64,000 nt of DNA, taken from Solirubrobacter deserti. Lineage in GTDB: Bacteria > Actinomycetota > Thermoleophilia > Solirubrobacterales > Solirubrobacteraceae. The position numbers and the translations under genes were made by a program. The DNA lies in assembly GCF_003344625.1 (NCBI RefSeq), contig NZ_QPKJ02000001.1:186001-250000 (forward strand), written 5' to 3'. The notes under the pieces were generated by a model, which worked only from the letters and a program-made list of their open reading frames with translations, had not been told where the DNA came from and did no database searches. Below, one piece after another: positions 23,909 to 33,500 of this stretch (within the stretch, counting starts at the first letter, position 1; each line of letters begins with the position of its first letter).

Positions 23909-26050
23909 ATGCGGATCGCCATCGCGGGTGGAGGACCCGGCGGGCTGTATCTCTCGATCCTGCTCAAGCGGCTGGATCCGTCGCACGAGGTCGTCGTGCA
24001 CGAGCGCAACGCGCCCGACGACACGTTCGGCTTCGGCGTCGTGTTCAGCGACGAGACGCTGGCCGCGTTCGAGGCCGCCGACCCGGAGTCCTACGCGGAG
24101 ATCGCGGCGGCGTTCGTGCGCTGGAGCGAGATCGACGTCCACTACCGCGGCGAGGTCGTGACCAGCGGCGGGCACGGGTTCAGCGCGATGGGCCGCAAGG
24201 ACCTGCTCGGCATCCTGCAGCGGCGGGCGGCGGGGCTCGGCGTCGAGCTGCACTTCCGGTCCGAGGTCGCGGAGCTCGAAGGCGACCTCGTCGTGGCGGC
24301 GGACGGCGTGAACAGCACGCTGCGCGCCGCGTACGGCTTCGAGCCCCGGCTCGACCGCCGCCGCGCGACCTACGCCTGGTTCGGCACCGACCACGTCTTT
24401 GACGCCTTCACGTTCATCATCGCCGAGACGCCGCGCGGCGTCGTGCAGGTGCACGCGTACCCGTACTCCGACACGCGTTCCACGTTCATCGTCGAGAGCA
24501 CCGGCGTCCAGCTCGACCGGGCGCAGTGCGAGGACCTCTTCGGCTACCGGCTGATCGAGAACCGCACGCGCTGGATCAACTTCGTCACCGTGCGCAACCC
24601 GTTCTGGCGGCGCGAGCACGTCGTCCTGCTCGGGGACGCCGCGCACACCGCGCACTTCTCGATCGGGTCGGGCACCAAGCTCGCGATGGAGGACGCGATC
24701 TCGCTCGCGTGGGCCGTGCGCGAGGGTGACATCGACGCCTACGAGGCCGAGCGCCGGCCGATCGTGGAGTCCACGCAGCGCGCGGCGCAGGGGTCGCTGG
24801 AGTGGTTCGAGGGGATCGGGCGCTACGTGCACCAGGAGCCGCGCCTGTTCGCGTTCAACCTCCTCACGCGCTCGCGCCGGATCACCTACGGCGAGCTCCG
24901 TAAGCGCGACCCGGACTTCGTGGCCTCGGTCGCGGCGGACCCGCCGATGTTCACGCCGTTCACGCTGCGCGGGTTGACGTTGCGCAACCGCGTGGTCGTC
25001 TCGCCGATGGACATGTACAGCTCCGTGGACGGCACCCCGGGCGACTTCCACCTCGTGCACCTGGGGGCGCGGGCGCTCGGCGGCGCCGGGCTCGTGATGA
25101 CGGAGATGATCTGCACGTCGGCCGCGGGGCGGATCACGCCGGGGTGCGGCGGCCTGTACGCCGAGGAGCACACCGCGGCGTGGAAGCGCATCGTCGACTT
25201 CGTGCACACGCACTCGCGCTCGGCGATCGGCTGCCAGCTCGGGCATTCGGGCCGCAAGGGCTCGACGAAGCTGATGTGGGAGGGCGACAACGAGCCGCTC
25301 GACGAAGGCAACTGGCCGCTGATCGCGCCGTCGCCGATCCCGTGGGACGACGCGCACCAGACGCCGCGCGAGATGACGCGCGCGGACATGGACGACGTGC
25401 GCGACCAGTTCGTCGCGGCGACGCGGCGGGCCGCGGCCGCCGGCTTCGACCTGCTCGAGCTGCACATGGCGCACGGCTACCTGCTCTCCAGCTTCCTCTC
25501 GCCGAGGACCAACGTGCGCGAGGACGAGTACGGGACCGACCGCGCGAAGTTCCCGCTCGAGGTGCTCGCCGCGTGCCGCGCCGTGTGGGATGGGCCGCTT
25601 TCGGTACGCATCAGCGCGACGGACTGGGTGGACGGCGGCTTCGACGGCGACGCCGCGGTCGCGTTCGCGCGCCGGCTGCAGGCCGCGGGCTGCGACATCG
25701 TCGACGTCTCGACCGGCCAGGTCGTGCCCGACCAGCAGCCCGCCTACGGGCGCTCGTACCAGACGCCCTACGCCGACCGCATCCGCAACGAGGTGGGCAT
25801 GCCGGTCATCGCCGTGGGCGCGATCTCCAGCTACGACGACGTGAACACGATCATCCTCGCCGGCCGCGCCGACCTGTGCGCGCTCGCGCGCCCGCATCTG
25901 TGGGACCCGCACTGGACATTGCACGCGGCCGCCGAGCAAGGAGTGGAGATGGAGTGGATCCCGCAGTACCGGTCCGGCGCGCGCGAGCCGCAGACGGGCA
26001 AGGACGTGCGGCGGATGCCGCTGCGGCGCTTCGACGAGGTGCACGCGTGA
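23909..26050 (+). CDS. 2-aminobenzoyl-CoA (anthraniloyl-CoA) monooxygenase/reductase, FAD monooxygenase-OYE fusion
   Basis: 713 residues with two catalytic modules. Residues 1-350: flavin monooxygenase with '[19 protein letters not shown]' and '[20 protein letters not shown]' (the GD motif). Residues 352-713: old-yellow-enzyme FMN barrel, '[20 protein letters not shown]', '[10 protein letters not shown]' and '[21 protein letters not shown]'. This fusion is the one known as anthraniloyl-CoA monooxygenase/reductase, and a closely similar one is called salicylyl-CoA 5-hydroxylase. It hydroxylates and reduces the ring, giving a non-aromatic CoA ester. Ligase, crotonase, dehydrogenases and RidA in the same operon favour anthranilate. 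First gene, near-leaderless; next gene overlaps by 4 bases. Confidence 0.9.
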   Translation: MRIAIAGGGPGGLYLSILLKRLDPSHEVVVHERNAPDDTFGFGVVFSDETLAAFEAADPESYAEIAAAFVRWSEIDVHYRGEVVTSGGHGFSAMGRKDLLGILQRRAAGLGVELHFRSEVAELEGDLVVAADGVNSTLRAAYGFEPRLDRRRATYAWFGTDHVFDAFTFIIAETPRGVVQVHAYPYSDTRSTFIVESTGVQLDRAQCEDLFGYRLIENRTRWINFVTVRNPFWRREHVVLLGDAAHTAHFSIGSGTKLAMEDAISLAWAVREGDIDAYEAERRPIVESTQRAAQGSLEWFEGIGRYVHQEPRLFAFNLLTRSRRITYGELRKRDPDFVASVAADPPMFTPFTLRGLTLRNRVVVSPMDMYSSVDGTPGDFHLVHLGARALGGAGLVMTEMICTSAAGRITPGCGGLYAEEHTAAWKRIVDFVHTHSRSAIGCQLGHSGRKGSTKLMWEGDNEPLDEGNWPLIAPSPIPWDDAHQTPREMTRADMDDVRDQFVAATRRAAAAGFDLLELHMAHGYLLSSFLSPRTNVREDEYGTDRAKFPLEVLAACRAVWDGPLSVRISATDWVDGGFDGDAAVAFARRLQAAGCDIVDVSTGQVVPDQQPAYGRSYQTPYADRIRNEVGMPVIAVGAISSYDDVNTIILAGRADLCALARPHLWDPHWTLHAAAEQGVEMEWIPQYRSGAREPQTGKDVRRMPLRRFDEVHA

Positions 26051-26718
26051 GGCGGGTGGTGGTCACCGGCGGCAAGCGCGGGATCGGCGCCGCGATCTCG
26101 GCCGCGTTCGCCGGCGACGAGGTGCTCGCGCTCGGCAGCGCGGACATGGACGTGACCGACGAGGCGGCGGTCGCTTCGGTGCTCGGCGAGCTCGAGGTCG
26201 ACGTGCTGGTCAACAACGCCGGCGTGTCCTCCAGCGCACCCGTGCACCGGACGACGCTCGAGGAGTGGGAGCGTCAGCTGCGCGTGAACGCGACCGGCGC
26301 GTTCCTGTGTTCGCGCGCCGTCCTGCCGGGGATGCGCGAGCGCGACCGCGGGCGGATCGTGACCGTGGCGAGCGTCGCTTCGGTGCACGGCTCGCGCTAC
26401 ACGAGCGGCTACACGGCGTCCAAGCACGCGGTGCTGGGGTTCACGCGCGCGCTCGCGAGCGAGGTGGCGGGCACGGGCGTGACCGCGAACTGCGTCTGCC
26501 CCGCCTACGTGCGATCTGGCATGACGGACACCACGATCGCGAACATCGAGGCGCGCACGGGCAAGGACGGGGAGGCGGCGCTGACCGCGATGACGCCGCT
26601 GGGGCGGCTGATCGAGCCGGAGGAGGTCGCGTTCGCGGTGCGGTTCTTCGCAGCCGACGAGGCGGGCGCGATCAACGGCCAGAGCCTGCTGATCGACGGA
26701 GGCGGCGTGCATGGCTGA
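26047..26718 (+). CDS. SDR dehydrogenase (beta-oxidation-type 3-hydroxyacyl-CoA step proposed)
   Basis: 223 residues, GTG 26047 overlapping the previous stop as GTGA. '[18 protein letters not shown]', '[12 protein letters not shown]', Ser in '[12 protein letters not shown]', Tyr-x3-Lys in '[13 protein letters not shown]' and '[13 protein letters not shown]' at the end: complete classical SDR. Within the anthranilate operon it probably oxidises a 3-hydroxyacyl-CoA intermediate of the opened ring. It is unusually short before the first strand, with only 4 residues. Its end overlaps the crotonase start by 8 bases. Confidence 0.85.
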   Translation: MRRVVVTGGKRGIGAAISAAFAGDEVLALGSADMDVTDEAAVASVLGELEVDVLVNNAGVSSSAPVHRTTLEEWERQLRVNATGAFLCSRAVLPGMRERDRGRIVTVASVASVHGSRYTSGYTASKHAVLGFTRALASEVAGTGVTANCVCPAYVRSGMTDTTIANIEARTGKDGEAALTAMTPLGRLIEPEEVAFAVRFFAADEAGAINGQSLLIDGGGVHG

Positions 26719-27493
26719 GTTCGGCTGGGAGGTCCGCGACGGCGTCGGGTTCGTCACGCTCGTCGGCGCCGAGCGCAAGAACCCGCTGACGTTCGCGTCC
26801 TACGCGGCGCTGCGCGACCACTTCCGCGCGCTCGCGTACGACCAGGAGGTGCGCGCCGTCGTGATCGCGGGGGAGGCGGGCAACTTCTGCAGCGGCGGCG
26901 ACGTGCGCGACATCATCGGCCCGCTGACCGAGATGGACATGCCCGGGCTGCTGCGCTTCACGCGCATGACAGGGGACCTGGTGAAGGCGATCAAGGGCTG
27001 CGGCCGGCCGGTGATCGCGGCGGTCGACGGCGTGTGCGTGGGCGCCGGCGCGATGATCGCGACGGCGAGCGACCTGCGGTTCGGGTCGCCGCGCGCGAAG
27101 GTCGCGTTCCTGTTCACGCGCGTGGGGCTCGCGGGCTGCGACATGGGCGCGTGCGCGATGCTGCCGCGGATCGTCGGCCAGGGGAGGGCCGCCGAGCTGC
27201 TCTACACCGGCCGCTCGATGGGCGCCGAGGAGGCCGAGCGCTGGGGCTTCTTCAATCGCGTCACCGAGGACGTCGAGGCCGCGGCCGCCGAGCTCGCGGC
27301 GTCGTTGGCCGCGGGCCCGGGCTTCGCACACGCCATGACCAAGACGATGCTCGACCACGAGTGGGACCTGTCGCTGCCGGCCGCGATCGAGGCCGAGGCG
27401 CAGGCCCAGGCCATCTGCATGCAGACGCAGGACTTCGAGCGGGCGTACCGCGCCTTCCTGGCCAAGGAGCGGCCGGTGTTCGAGGGCAACTGA
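26711..27493 (+). CDS. Crotonase-family protein lacking both hydratase glutamates
   Basis: 260 residues of the enoyl-CoA hydratase fold. The CoA-binding and oxyanion loops are intact ('[11 protein letters not shown]', '[18 protein letters not shown]'). The two catalytic glutamates of canonical hydratases are absent: the first position is Met115 and the second is Phe135 or Thr136, depending on alignment. '[18 protein letters not shown]' supplies an Asp (144) instead. It should therefore do another crotonase reaction. In this operon a hydrolytic opening of the alicyclic ketone, as done by the crotonase-fold ring hydrolases, would fit. That is inference. ATG 26711 overlaps the SDR end by 8 bases; stop is 1 base before the next start. 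Confidence 0.85.
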   Translation: MAEFGWEVRDGVGFVTLVGAERKNPLTFASYAALRDHFRALAYDQEVRAVVIAGEAGNFCSGGDVRDIIGPLTEMDMPGLLRFTRMTGDLVKAIKGCGRPVIAAVDGVCVGAGAMIATASDLRFGSPRAKVAFLFTRVGLAGCDMGACAMLPRIVGQGRAAELLYTGRSMGAEEAERWGFFNRVTEDVEAAAAELAASLAAGPGFAHAMTKTMLDHEWDLSLPAAIEAEAQAQAICMQTQDFERAYRAFLAKERPVFEGN

Positions 27494-27494
27494 C

Positions 27495-28571
27495 GTGCTC
27501 GACTGGCCGTTCTTCGAGGACCGCCACCGCGCGTTCGCCCGCTGGGCCCGCGAGCAGGTGCCGCACGTCCCGGAGACCGACGCTGTCGACGCCCGCTGCC
27601 GCGCGCTCGTGCACGAGCTCGAGCCGTGGCTACCGCACACGGTCGCGGCGCCCCTCGACGTGCGCACGCTGTGTCTCGCGCGCGAGACGCTCGCCTACCA
27701 CGACGCGCTCGCGGACTTCGCGTTCGCCATGCAGGGGCTCGGGGCCGGCCCGATCACGCTGTTCGGCGACGACGCGCTGCGCGAGCGCTACCTGCCGGGC
27801 GTCGCCGCGGGGAAGCGGATCGCCGCGTTCGCGCTCTCGGAGCCCGAGGCCGGCTCGGACGTCGCGGCGATGACGACCCGCGCGGAGGGGAACCGCGTCA
27901 CCGGCACCAAGACGTGGATCTCCAACGGCGGGATCGCGGACTTCTACACGGTCTTCGCGCGCGCGAGCGAGGGCATCAGCGCGTACGTCGTCGACGCCGA
28001 GCACGTCGAGGTCGTCGAGCGCATCGACGTGATCGCGCCGCACCCGCTCGCGACGCTGCGCTTCGACGGCGCGCCCGCGACGCCGATCGGGGCACCCGGG
28101 AAAGGGATGCGGATCGCGCTCGGCACGCTCGACGTGTTCCGCTCGACGGTTGGTGCCGCGGCGCTCGGCTTCGCCCGCCGCGCGCTCGACGAGGCGCTCG
28201 CGCGCGTCAAGGAGCGCCGGCTGTTCGGCGCGCCGATGGCCGAGCTCCCGCTCGTGCAGGCCAAGCTCGCCGACATGGCGCTCGGCGTCGACGCCAGCGC
28301 CCTGCTCGTCTATCGCGCAGCCTGGACCAAGGACACCGGCGCCGAGCGCGTCACCCGCGAGGCCGCGATGGCCAAGCTCCACGCCACCGAGACCGCCCAG
28401 CGGGTCATCGACGCCGCCGTGCAGGTCTTCGGCGCCTTCGGGGTCACGTCCGGTCAGGTCGTGGAGCGCCTGTACCGCGAGATCCGCGCGCTGCGGATCT
28501 ATGAGGGCGCGTCCGAGGTCCAGCAACTCATCATCGCCCGGGAGGTGTTACGTGGACACGTTCGCCCGTGA
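27495..28571 (+). CDS. Acyl-CoA dehydrogenase
   Basis: 358 residues, start GTG 27495. FAD motifs '[17 protein letters not shown]' and '[16 protein letters not shown]', a C-terminal '[27 protein letters not shown]', and the catalytic Glu in '[17 protein letters not shown]' (Y-E-G-x-S-E). Complete, although ~20-25 residues shorter than typical members at the N-terminus. In this operon it likely introduces a double bond in the ring-opened CoA ester. The last 20 bases overlap the ligase start, which has its own GGAGG inside this gene. Confidence 0.88.
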   Translation: MLDWPFFEDRHRAFARWAREQVPHVPETDAVDARCRALVHELEPWLPHTVAAPLDVRTLCLARETLAYHDALADFAFAMQGLGAGPITLFGDDALRERYLPGVAAGKRIAAFALSEPEAGSDVAAMTTRAEGNRVTGTKTWISNGGIADFYTVFARASEGISAYVVDAEHVEVVERIDVIAPHPLATLRFDGAPATPIGAPGKGMRIALGTLDVFRSTVGAAALGFARRALDEALARVKERRLFGAPMAELPLVQAKLADMALGVDASALLVYRAAWTKDTGAERVTREAAMAKLHATETAQRVIDAAVQVFGAFGVTSGQVVERLYREIRALRIYEGASEVQQLIIAREVLRGHVRP

Positions 28572-30006
28572 AGGGCTGCCGCCGCGCGAGCGGTGGCCCG
28601 ACCTGCTGCTGCTCGACTACCCACCACGCCTGAACGCGGCCGAGGAGCTGCTCAAGCACGAGGGCACCGCGATCGCCAATGGCTGGTCCTATGCGGAGCT
28701 GGCCGAGCGCGCGGACGCGATCGCGGGCGCGCTCCACATCGAGCCGGGCGCGCGTGTGCTGCTGCATTCGCCCAACACACCGGAGGCGATCGCGGCGTGG
28801 CTCGGCATCCTGCTCGCGGGCGGGATCGTCGTCGCCACGATGCCGCTGCTGCGCGCGCGGGAGATCGACAAGGTCGTCGCCAAGGCGCGGGTCGACAAGG
28901 CGGTCGTCGCCCGCGAGCTGGCCGCGGAGGTCAACGTCAAGGAGAGGTTGATCCTCGAGGACCTGCCGACCCAGGGCTGGTTCGACGCGTGCGACACGGC
29001 CGCCGACGATGTCGCGATCATCGCCTTCACGAGCGGGACCACGGGCGAGCCGAAAGGCTGCGTGCACTTTCACCGCGACCTGCTCGCGTGCTGCGACACG
29101 TTCGCCGCCCGCGTGCTGGACCCGCAACCGTCGGACGTGTTCAGCGGCTCGCCGCCGATCGCGTTCACGTTCGGGCTCGGCGCGTCACTGCTGTTCCCGC
29201 TGCGCTTCGGCGCGGCCACCGCACCCACCTCTCCGCCGCAGCTGCTCGAGACGCTGCACACGCAGCGGGTGACGACGCTGTTCACCGCGCCGACGGCCTA
29301 CCGCGCGCTGCTGCGCGAGCCGCTGCCGGACTCGCTGCACACGTGCGTGTCCGCGGGCGAGCCGCTCCCCGCCGGCGTGTCCGACGCGTGGCTGGAGAAG
29401 ACCGGCATCCGGATCGTCGACGGGATCGGCTCCACCGAGATGCTGCACATCTTCATCGCCTCGCCGGCGAGCGAGGCGAAGGCCGGCTCATGCGGGCGGC
29501 CCGTGCCCGGCTATGAGGCGCGGATCGTCGACGACGCGATGCGCACGCTGCCGCCGGGCGAGGTGGGCCGGCTCGCCGTGCGCGGCCCGACCGGTTGCCG
29601 GTACCTCGACGATCCGCGTCAGACCGCGTACGTGCGTGACGGCTGGAACCTCACCGGCGACGCGTTCTCGATGGACGCCGACGGCTACTTCTGGTTCCAG
29701 GCGCGCACGGACGACATGATCATCAGCGCCGGGTACAACATCTCCGGCTTCGAGGTCGAGGCGGCGCTGCTCGAGCATCCGTCCGTGAAGGAGTGCGCGG
29801 TCGTCGGCGTGCCCGACGAGCAGCGCGGGCACGTCGTCAAGGCGTGGGTCGTCCCGGCCGCGCCGGTCGAGGTCGGCGCGCTGCAGGACTTCGTCAAGGC
29901 GCGGATCGCGCCCTACAAGTACCCGCGCCGCGTCGAGTTCCTGGACGCGCTCCCGCGCACGCCCACGGGCAAGGTGCAGCGCAACGTCCTGCGGGAGCGC
30001 GGATGA
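28552..30006 (+). CDS. Benzoate/2-aminobenzoate-CoA ligase-like adenylate-forming enzyme
   Basis: 484 residues from GTG 28552 (GGAGG at 28541-28545). Adenylation motifs '[21 protein letters not shown]', '[14 protein letters not shown]', '[22 protein letters not shown]' and the C-terminal Lys in '[16 protein letters not shown]' are complete. '[13 protein letters not shown]' and '[10 protein letters not shown]' are characteristic of benzoate-CoA ligases. The genome context (anthraniloyl-CoA monooxygenase/reductase) points to anthranilate as substrate, forming 2-aminobenzoyl-CoA with ATP. It is shorter than the ~530-residue family norm at the N-terminus. Its stop overlaps the RidA start as ATGA. 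Confidence 0.85.
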   Translation: MDTFAREGLPPRERWPDLLLLDYPPRLNAAEELLKHEGTAIANGWSYAELAERADAIAGALHIEPGARVLLHSPNTPEAIAAWLGILLAGGIVVATMPLLRAREIDKVVAKARVDKAVVARELAAEVNVKERLILEDLPTQGWFDACDTAADDVAIIAFTSGTTGEPKGCVHFHRDLLACCDTFAARVLDPQPSDVFSGSPPIAFTFGLGASLLFPLRFGAATAPTSPPQLLETLHTQRVTTLFTAPTAYRALLREPLPDSLHTCVSAGEPLPAGVSDAWLEKTGIRIVDGIGSTEMLHIFIASPASEAKAGSCGRPVPGYEARIVDDAMRTLPPGEVGRLAVRGPTGCRYLDDPRQTAYVRDGWNLTGDAFSMDADGYFWFQARTDDMIISAGYNISGFEVEAALLEHPSVKECAVVGVPDEQRGHVVKAWVVPAAPVEVGALQDFVKARIAPYKYPRRVEFLDALPRTPTGKVQRNVLRERG

Positions 30007-30389
30007 GGCGCCTGCAACCGCCGGGGTGGCCCCAGCCGCGCGGCTACGCCAACGGCATCGAGGCGTCCGGCCGGCTCGTATTCGTCGCGGGACAGATCGG
30101 TTGGGACGAGACGGGAACGCTCGTGTCCGACGCCCTTCCCGCACAGGTCGGGCAGGCGCTGCGCAACGTCCTCGCTGTGCTCGCGGAAGCGGGCGCCGGA
30201 CCCGAGCACGTGGTCCGCTTGACGTGGTTCGTCACCTCTCGCAACGAATATGTAGCCTCGTTGAAGGCGATCGGCGTCGAGTACCGCGACGTGATGGGAC
30301 GTCATTTTCCGGTCATGGCCGTCGTCGAGGTCAGCGGTCTCGTAGAGTCCGACGCGAAGGTCGAGATCGAGGCCACGGCGGTCGTCTGA
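30003..30389 (+). CDS. RidA-family enamine/imine deaminase
   Basis: 128 residues: 'PRGYANGIEASGRLVFVAGQ', 'VGQALRNVLAVLAEAGAGPE', 'HVVRLTWFVTSRNEYVA' and 'VVEVSGLVESDAKVEIEAT' are the RidA/YjgF trimer signature; the residue at the usual catalytic Arg position is not clearly conserved (expected R in 'C.R' motif is replaced by 'AVVEVSGLV'). Role: hydrolytic release of ammonia from an enamine or imine. In this operon the substrate may be the amino group of the ring-opened anthraniloyl intermediate. Last gene of the operon. Confidence 0.82.
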   Translation: MRRLQPPGWPQPRGYANGIEASGRLVFVAGQIGWDETGTLVSDALPAQVGQALRNVLAVLAEAGAGPEHVVRLTWFVTSRNEYVASLKAIGVEYRDVMGRHFPVMAVVEVSGLVESDAKVEIEATAVV

Positions 30390-30467
30390 GCCGCGTCCGC
30401 CGGAATCGTTGGACGAACATCTGAAATCAATCGACGAAAGTGCGGGTCACCGGTCGATCGAAGTGGG

Positions 30468-30497
30468 TTGACTTCCGACCGCCGTCCGTCATAGGGT
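30468..30497 (+). promoter_or_regulatory. Predicted promoter of the exported copper/redox operon
   Basis: TTGACT (30468-30473), 18-base spacer, TAGGGT (30492-30497). TSS would be near 30504, giving a leader of about 40 bases with GAGGG just before ATG 30543. The rest of the 30390-30542 gap holds a TCGATCGA palindrome (30454-30461) and nothing else clear. Confidence 0.5.
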
Positions 30498-30542
30498 GTG
30501 AGCCTCCGGTCCAGGGTTTCGAGGGGGAGAGACGGTCGAGGG

Positions 30543-33500
30543 ATGAGGAAGTCGGTCCTGCCATGGCTGGCGTGCGTAATCGTGGCGTTGATCGCCATTC
30601 CAGCGTTCGCGTCAGGCGCCGCGGTGCGCAACGCGCCCGTGCCTACGAGTGCACCTCAACCGCCGGCCGCCGCGCCGACGGTCACCTTCAAGACCTCCGC
30701 GGCTGAGACGGGCTTCACGGCGGCCGCCGCACCCGAGGCCGACCAGGCCTTCCTCGTCCGCGACAACTTCTTCCAGGACGCGTCCGGTGACGACCCCCAG
30801 GACAACCGGGTCACGATCAACGCTGGTGAGAAGGTCAGCTTCGCGCAGCTGCAGGCGGGCATGCCGCACAACGTCGCGTTCAGCAACGCGCAGCCCACGT
30901 CGTGCACCCAGCTGACGGGCAACCCGATCGACACCAACACCTCGCCCCCGATGCCCGACCTGGCGACCAACGAGGACTGGACCGGCGAGTGCCGGTTCAA
31001 CACCGGCGGCACCTACAACTTCTTCTGCACCCAGCACGAGGGCATGGAGGGCACGATCGAGGTCGAAGGGGGCACGGCGACGCCGACCCCGACGGTCACG
31101 GTCACGCCGACCCAGACGCCGAGCGGGCGTCCGCACATCGTCGCCAAGGACGCGCCGTTCAGGTTCGAGCAGGCCGCCGGCGGGGCCCCCAGCGTCACGA
31201 TCAAGGTCGGTCAGACGGTCGACTTCAGCTATCCGGCGAGCCCGACGCCCAACGTCCACAACGTCGACTTCCGGCGCGACCTGACCAAGCCGACGAACGG
31301 TCCGCAGCCGACCTGCGTGCAGACCGCCGGCATCGGTCCGTATCCCGCGCCGCCGCTGCCGCAGTTCTCGCTGCCACCCGGATGGGCGGGCAACTGCACG
31401 TTCAACGAGGCGGGCCGGTTCACGTTCGTCTGCGCCGCGCACCCGGTGGAGATGCAGGGCGTGGTCGTGGTCGAGACCGACCAACCGACCGAGCCACCGG
31501 ACACGACGATCACCGGCGGCCCCACCGGGTCGACGACGCAGACGTCGCACAACTTCACCTTCACGTCGGACAAGCCGGCCGCGACGTTCGAGTGCAAGCT
31601 CGACCGCCCGGGCACGCCCGGCACCTACGCCGCGTGCACCACGCCGGCCGCGTTCACCACGACCACCGACGGCGCGTACACGTTCACGGTCCGCGCGGTG
31701 CTCAACGGAACCCCCGACCCCTCGCCCGCGACACGAAGTTTCACGGTGGACAGACAACCACCGGACACCTCGATAAACAGCGGGCCGAGCGGGACCGTCA
31801 CCACGACGTCCAACGCGTTCCAGTTCGCCGGCAACGAAACGGGCGTGACGTTCGAGTGCCGCCTGGACACGCCGGCCGGCAACGGCTCCTTCGCCGCGTG
31901 CACGTCGCCGCAGAGCTATACGACGACGGCCAACGGCGCCTACACGTTCCACGTCCGCGCGCGTGACGCCGCGGGCAACGTCGACCCCGAGCCCGCCACC
32001 CGCACGTTCACCGTGGACACCGCGGCGCCGGACACGACGATCACGAGCGGCCCTACGGGCACGACCAACAACGCGTCACCGTCCTTCGGCTTCACCGCCG
32101 AGACCGGCGCGACGTTCGAGTGCCGCCTCGACGGTCCGGGCTCGACGGTCGGGACGTGGGTGGCCTGCACGTCGCCGCGCGCGGTCGGTCCGCTGACCGA
32201 CGGCACCTACACGTTCAACGTGCGCGCCCGCGACCTCGCGGGCAACACGGACGCCTCGCCCGCGACGCGCACGTTCACGGTCGAGACGGCGGCGCCCGAC
32301 ACGAACATCACGGGCGGGCCGACCGGCACGACCAACAGCACGTCGGCGTCGTTCACGTTCACCTCGACCAAGCCCAACTCGACCTTCGAGTGCCGCCTGG
32401 ACACGCCGGCGGGCAACGGCACCTTCGCCGCGTGCACGTCGCCGCAGACGTACACGACGACCGCCAACGGCGCCTACACGTTCCACGTGCGCGCCATCGA
32501 CGGCGCGGGCAACCCGGACGCCTCCCCGGCGACCCGGACGTTCACGGTCGACACGAGCGCCCCGGACACGACGATCGACTCCGGCCCGACCGGCACGATC
32601 ACCAACAACTCGCCGCAGTTCACCTTCTCCAGCTCGGAGACCGGCTCGACGTTCGAGTGCCGCCTCGACGGGCCGGGCGCGACGCCCGGCACGTGGCAGA
32701 CCTGCACGTCGCCGCGCATCCTCGGCTCGCTGGCCGACGGCGCGTACACGTTCAACGTGCGCGCGACCGACGGCGCCGGCAACGTCGACGCGACGCCCGC
32801 GACGCGGACGTTCACGGTCGACGCGGCGGCCCCGGACACGACGATCGACTCCGGCCCGACCGGCACGATCACGAACGCCTCGCCGCAGTTCGCGTTCTCG
32901 AGCTCGGAGACCGGCTCGACGTTCGAGTGCCGCCTGGACGGCCCCGGCTCGGCGACGGGCACCTACCAGTCCTGCACCTCGCCGCGCACGCTCGGCCCGC
33001 TGGCCGACGGCACCTACACGTTCCTGGTGCGGGCGGTCGACGCCGCCGGCAACGCCGACGGCACGCCCGCCTCGCGGACGTTCACGGTCGACGCGACGGT
33101 GCCGAACACGACGATCGACTCCGGTCCGACCGGCACGATCACCAACGCGTCGCCGCAGTTCACGTTCTCCTCGAGCGAGCCGGGCTCGAGCTTCGAGTGC
33201 CGCCTGGACGGCCCGGGCTCGACGACGGGCACCTACCAGTCCTGCACCTCGCCGCGCACGCTCGGCCCGCTGGCCGACGGCACCTACACGTTCTCCGTCC
33301 GCGCCCTCGACGCGGCCGGGAACACGGACGCGACGCCCGCCACGCGGACGTTCACGGTCGAGACCTCGCTGCCGGACACGTCGATCACCGGCGGTCCCGT
33401 GGGCACCACGAGCAACGCGTCGCCGTCCTTCACGTTCACGTCCACCAAGCCGGGCTCGACCTTCGAGTGCCGCCTGGACGGCCCGGGCTCGGCGACCGGC

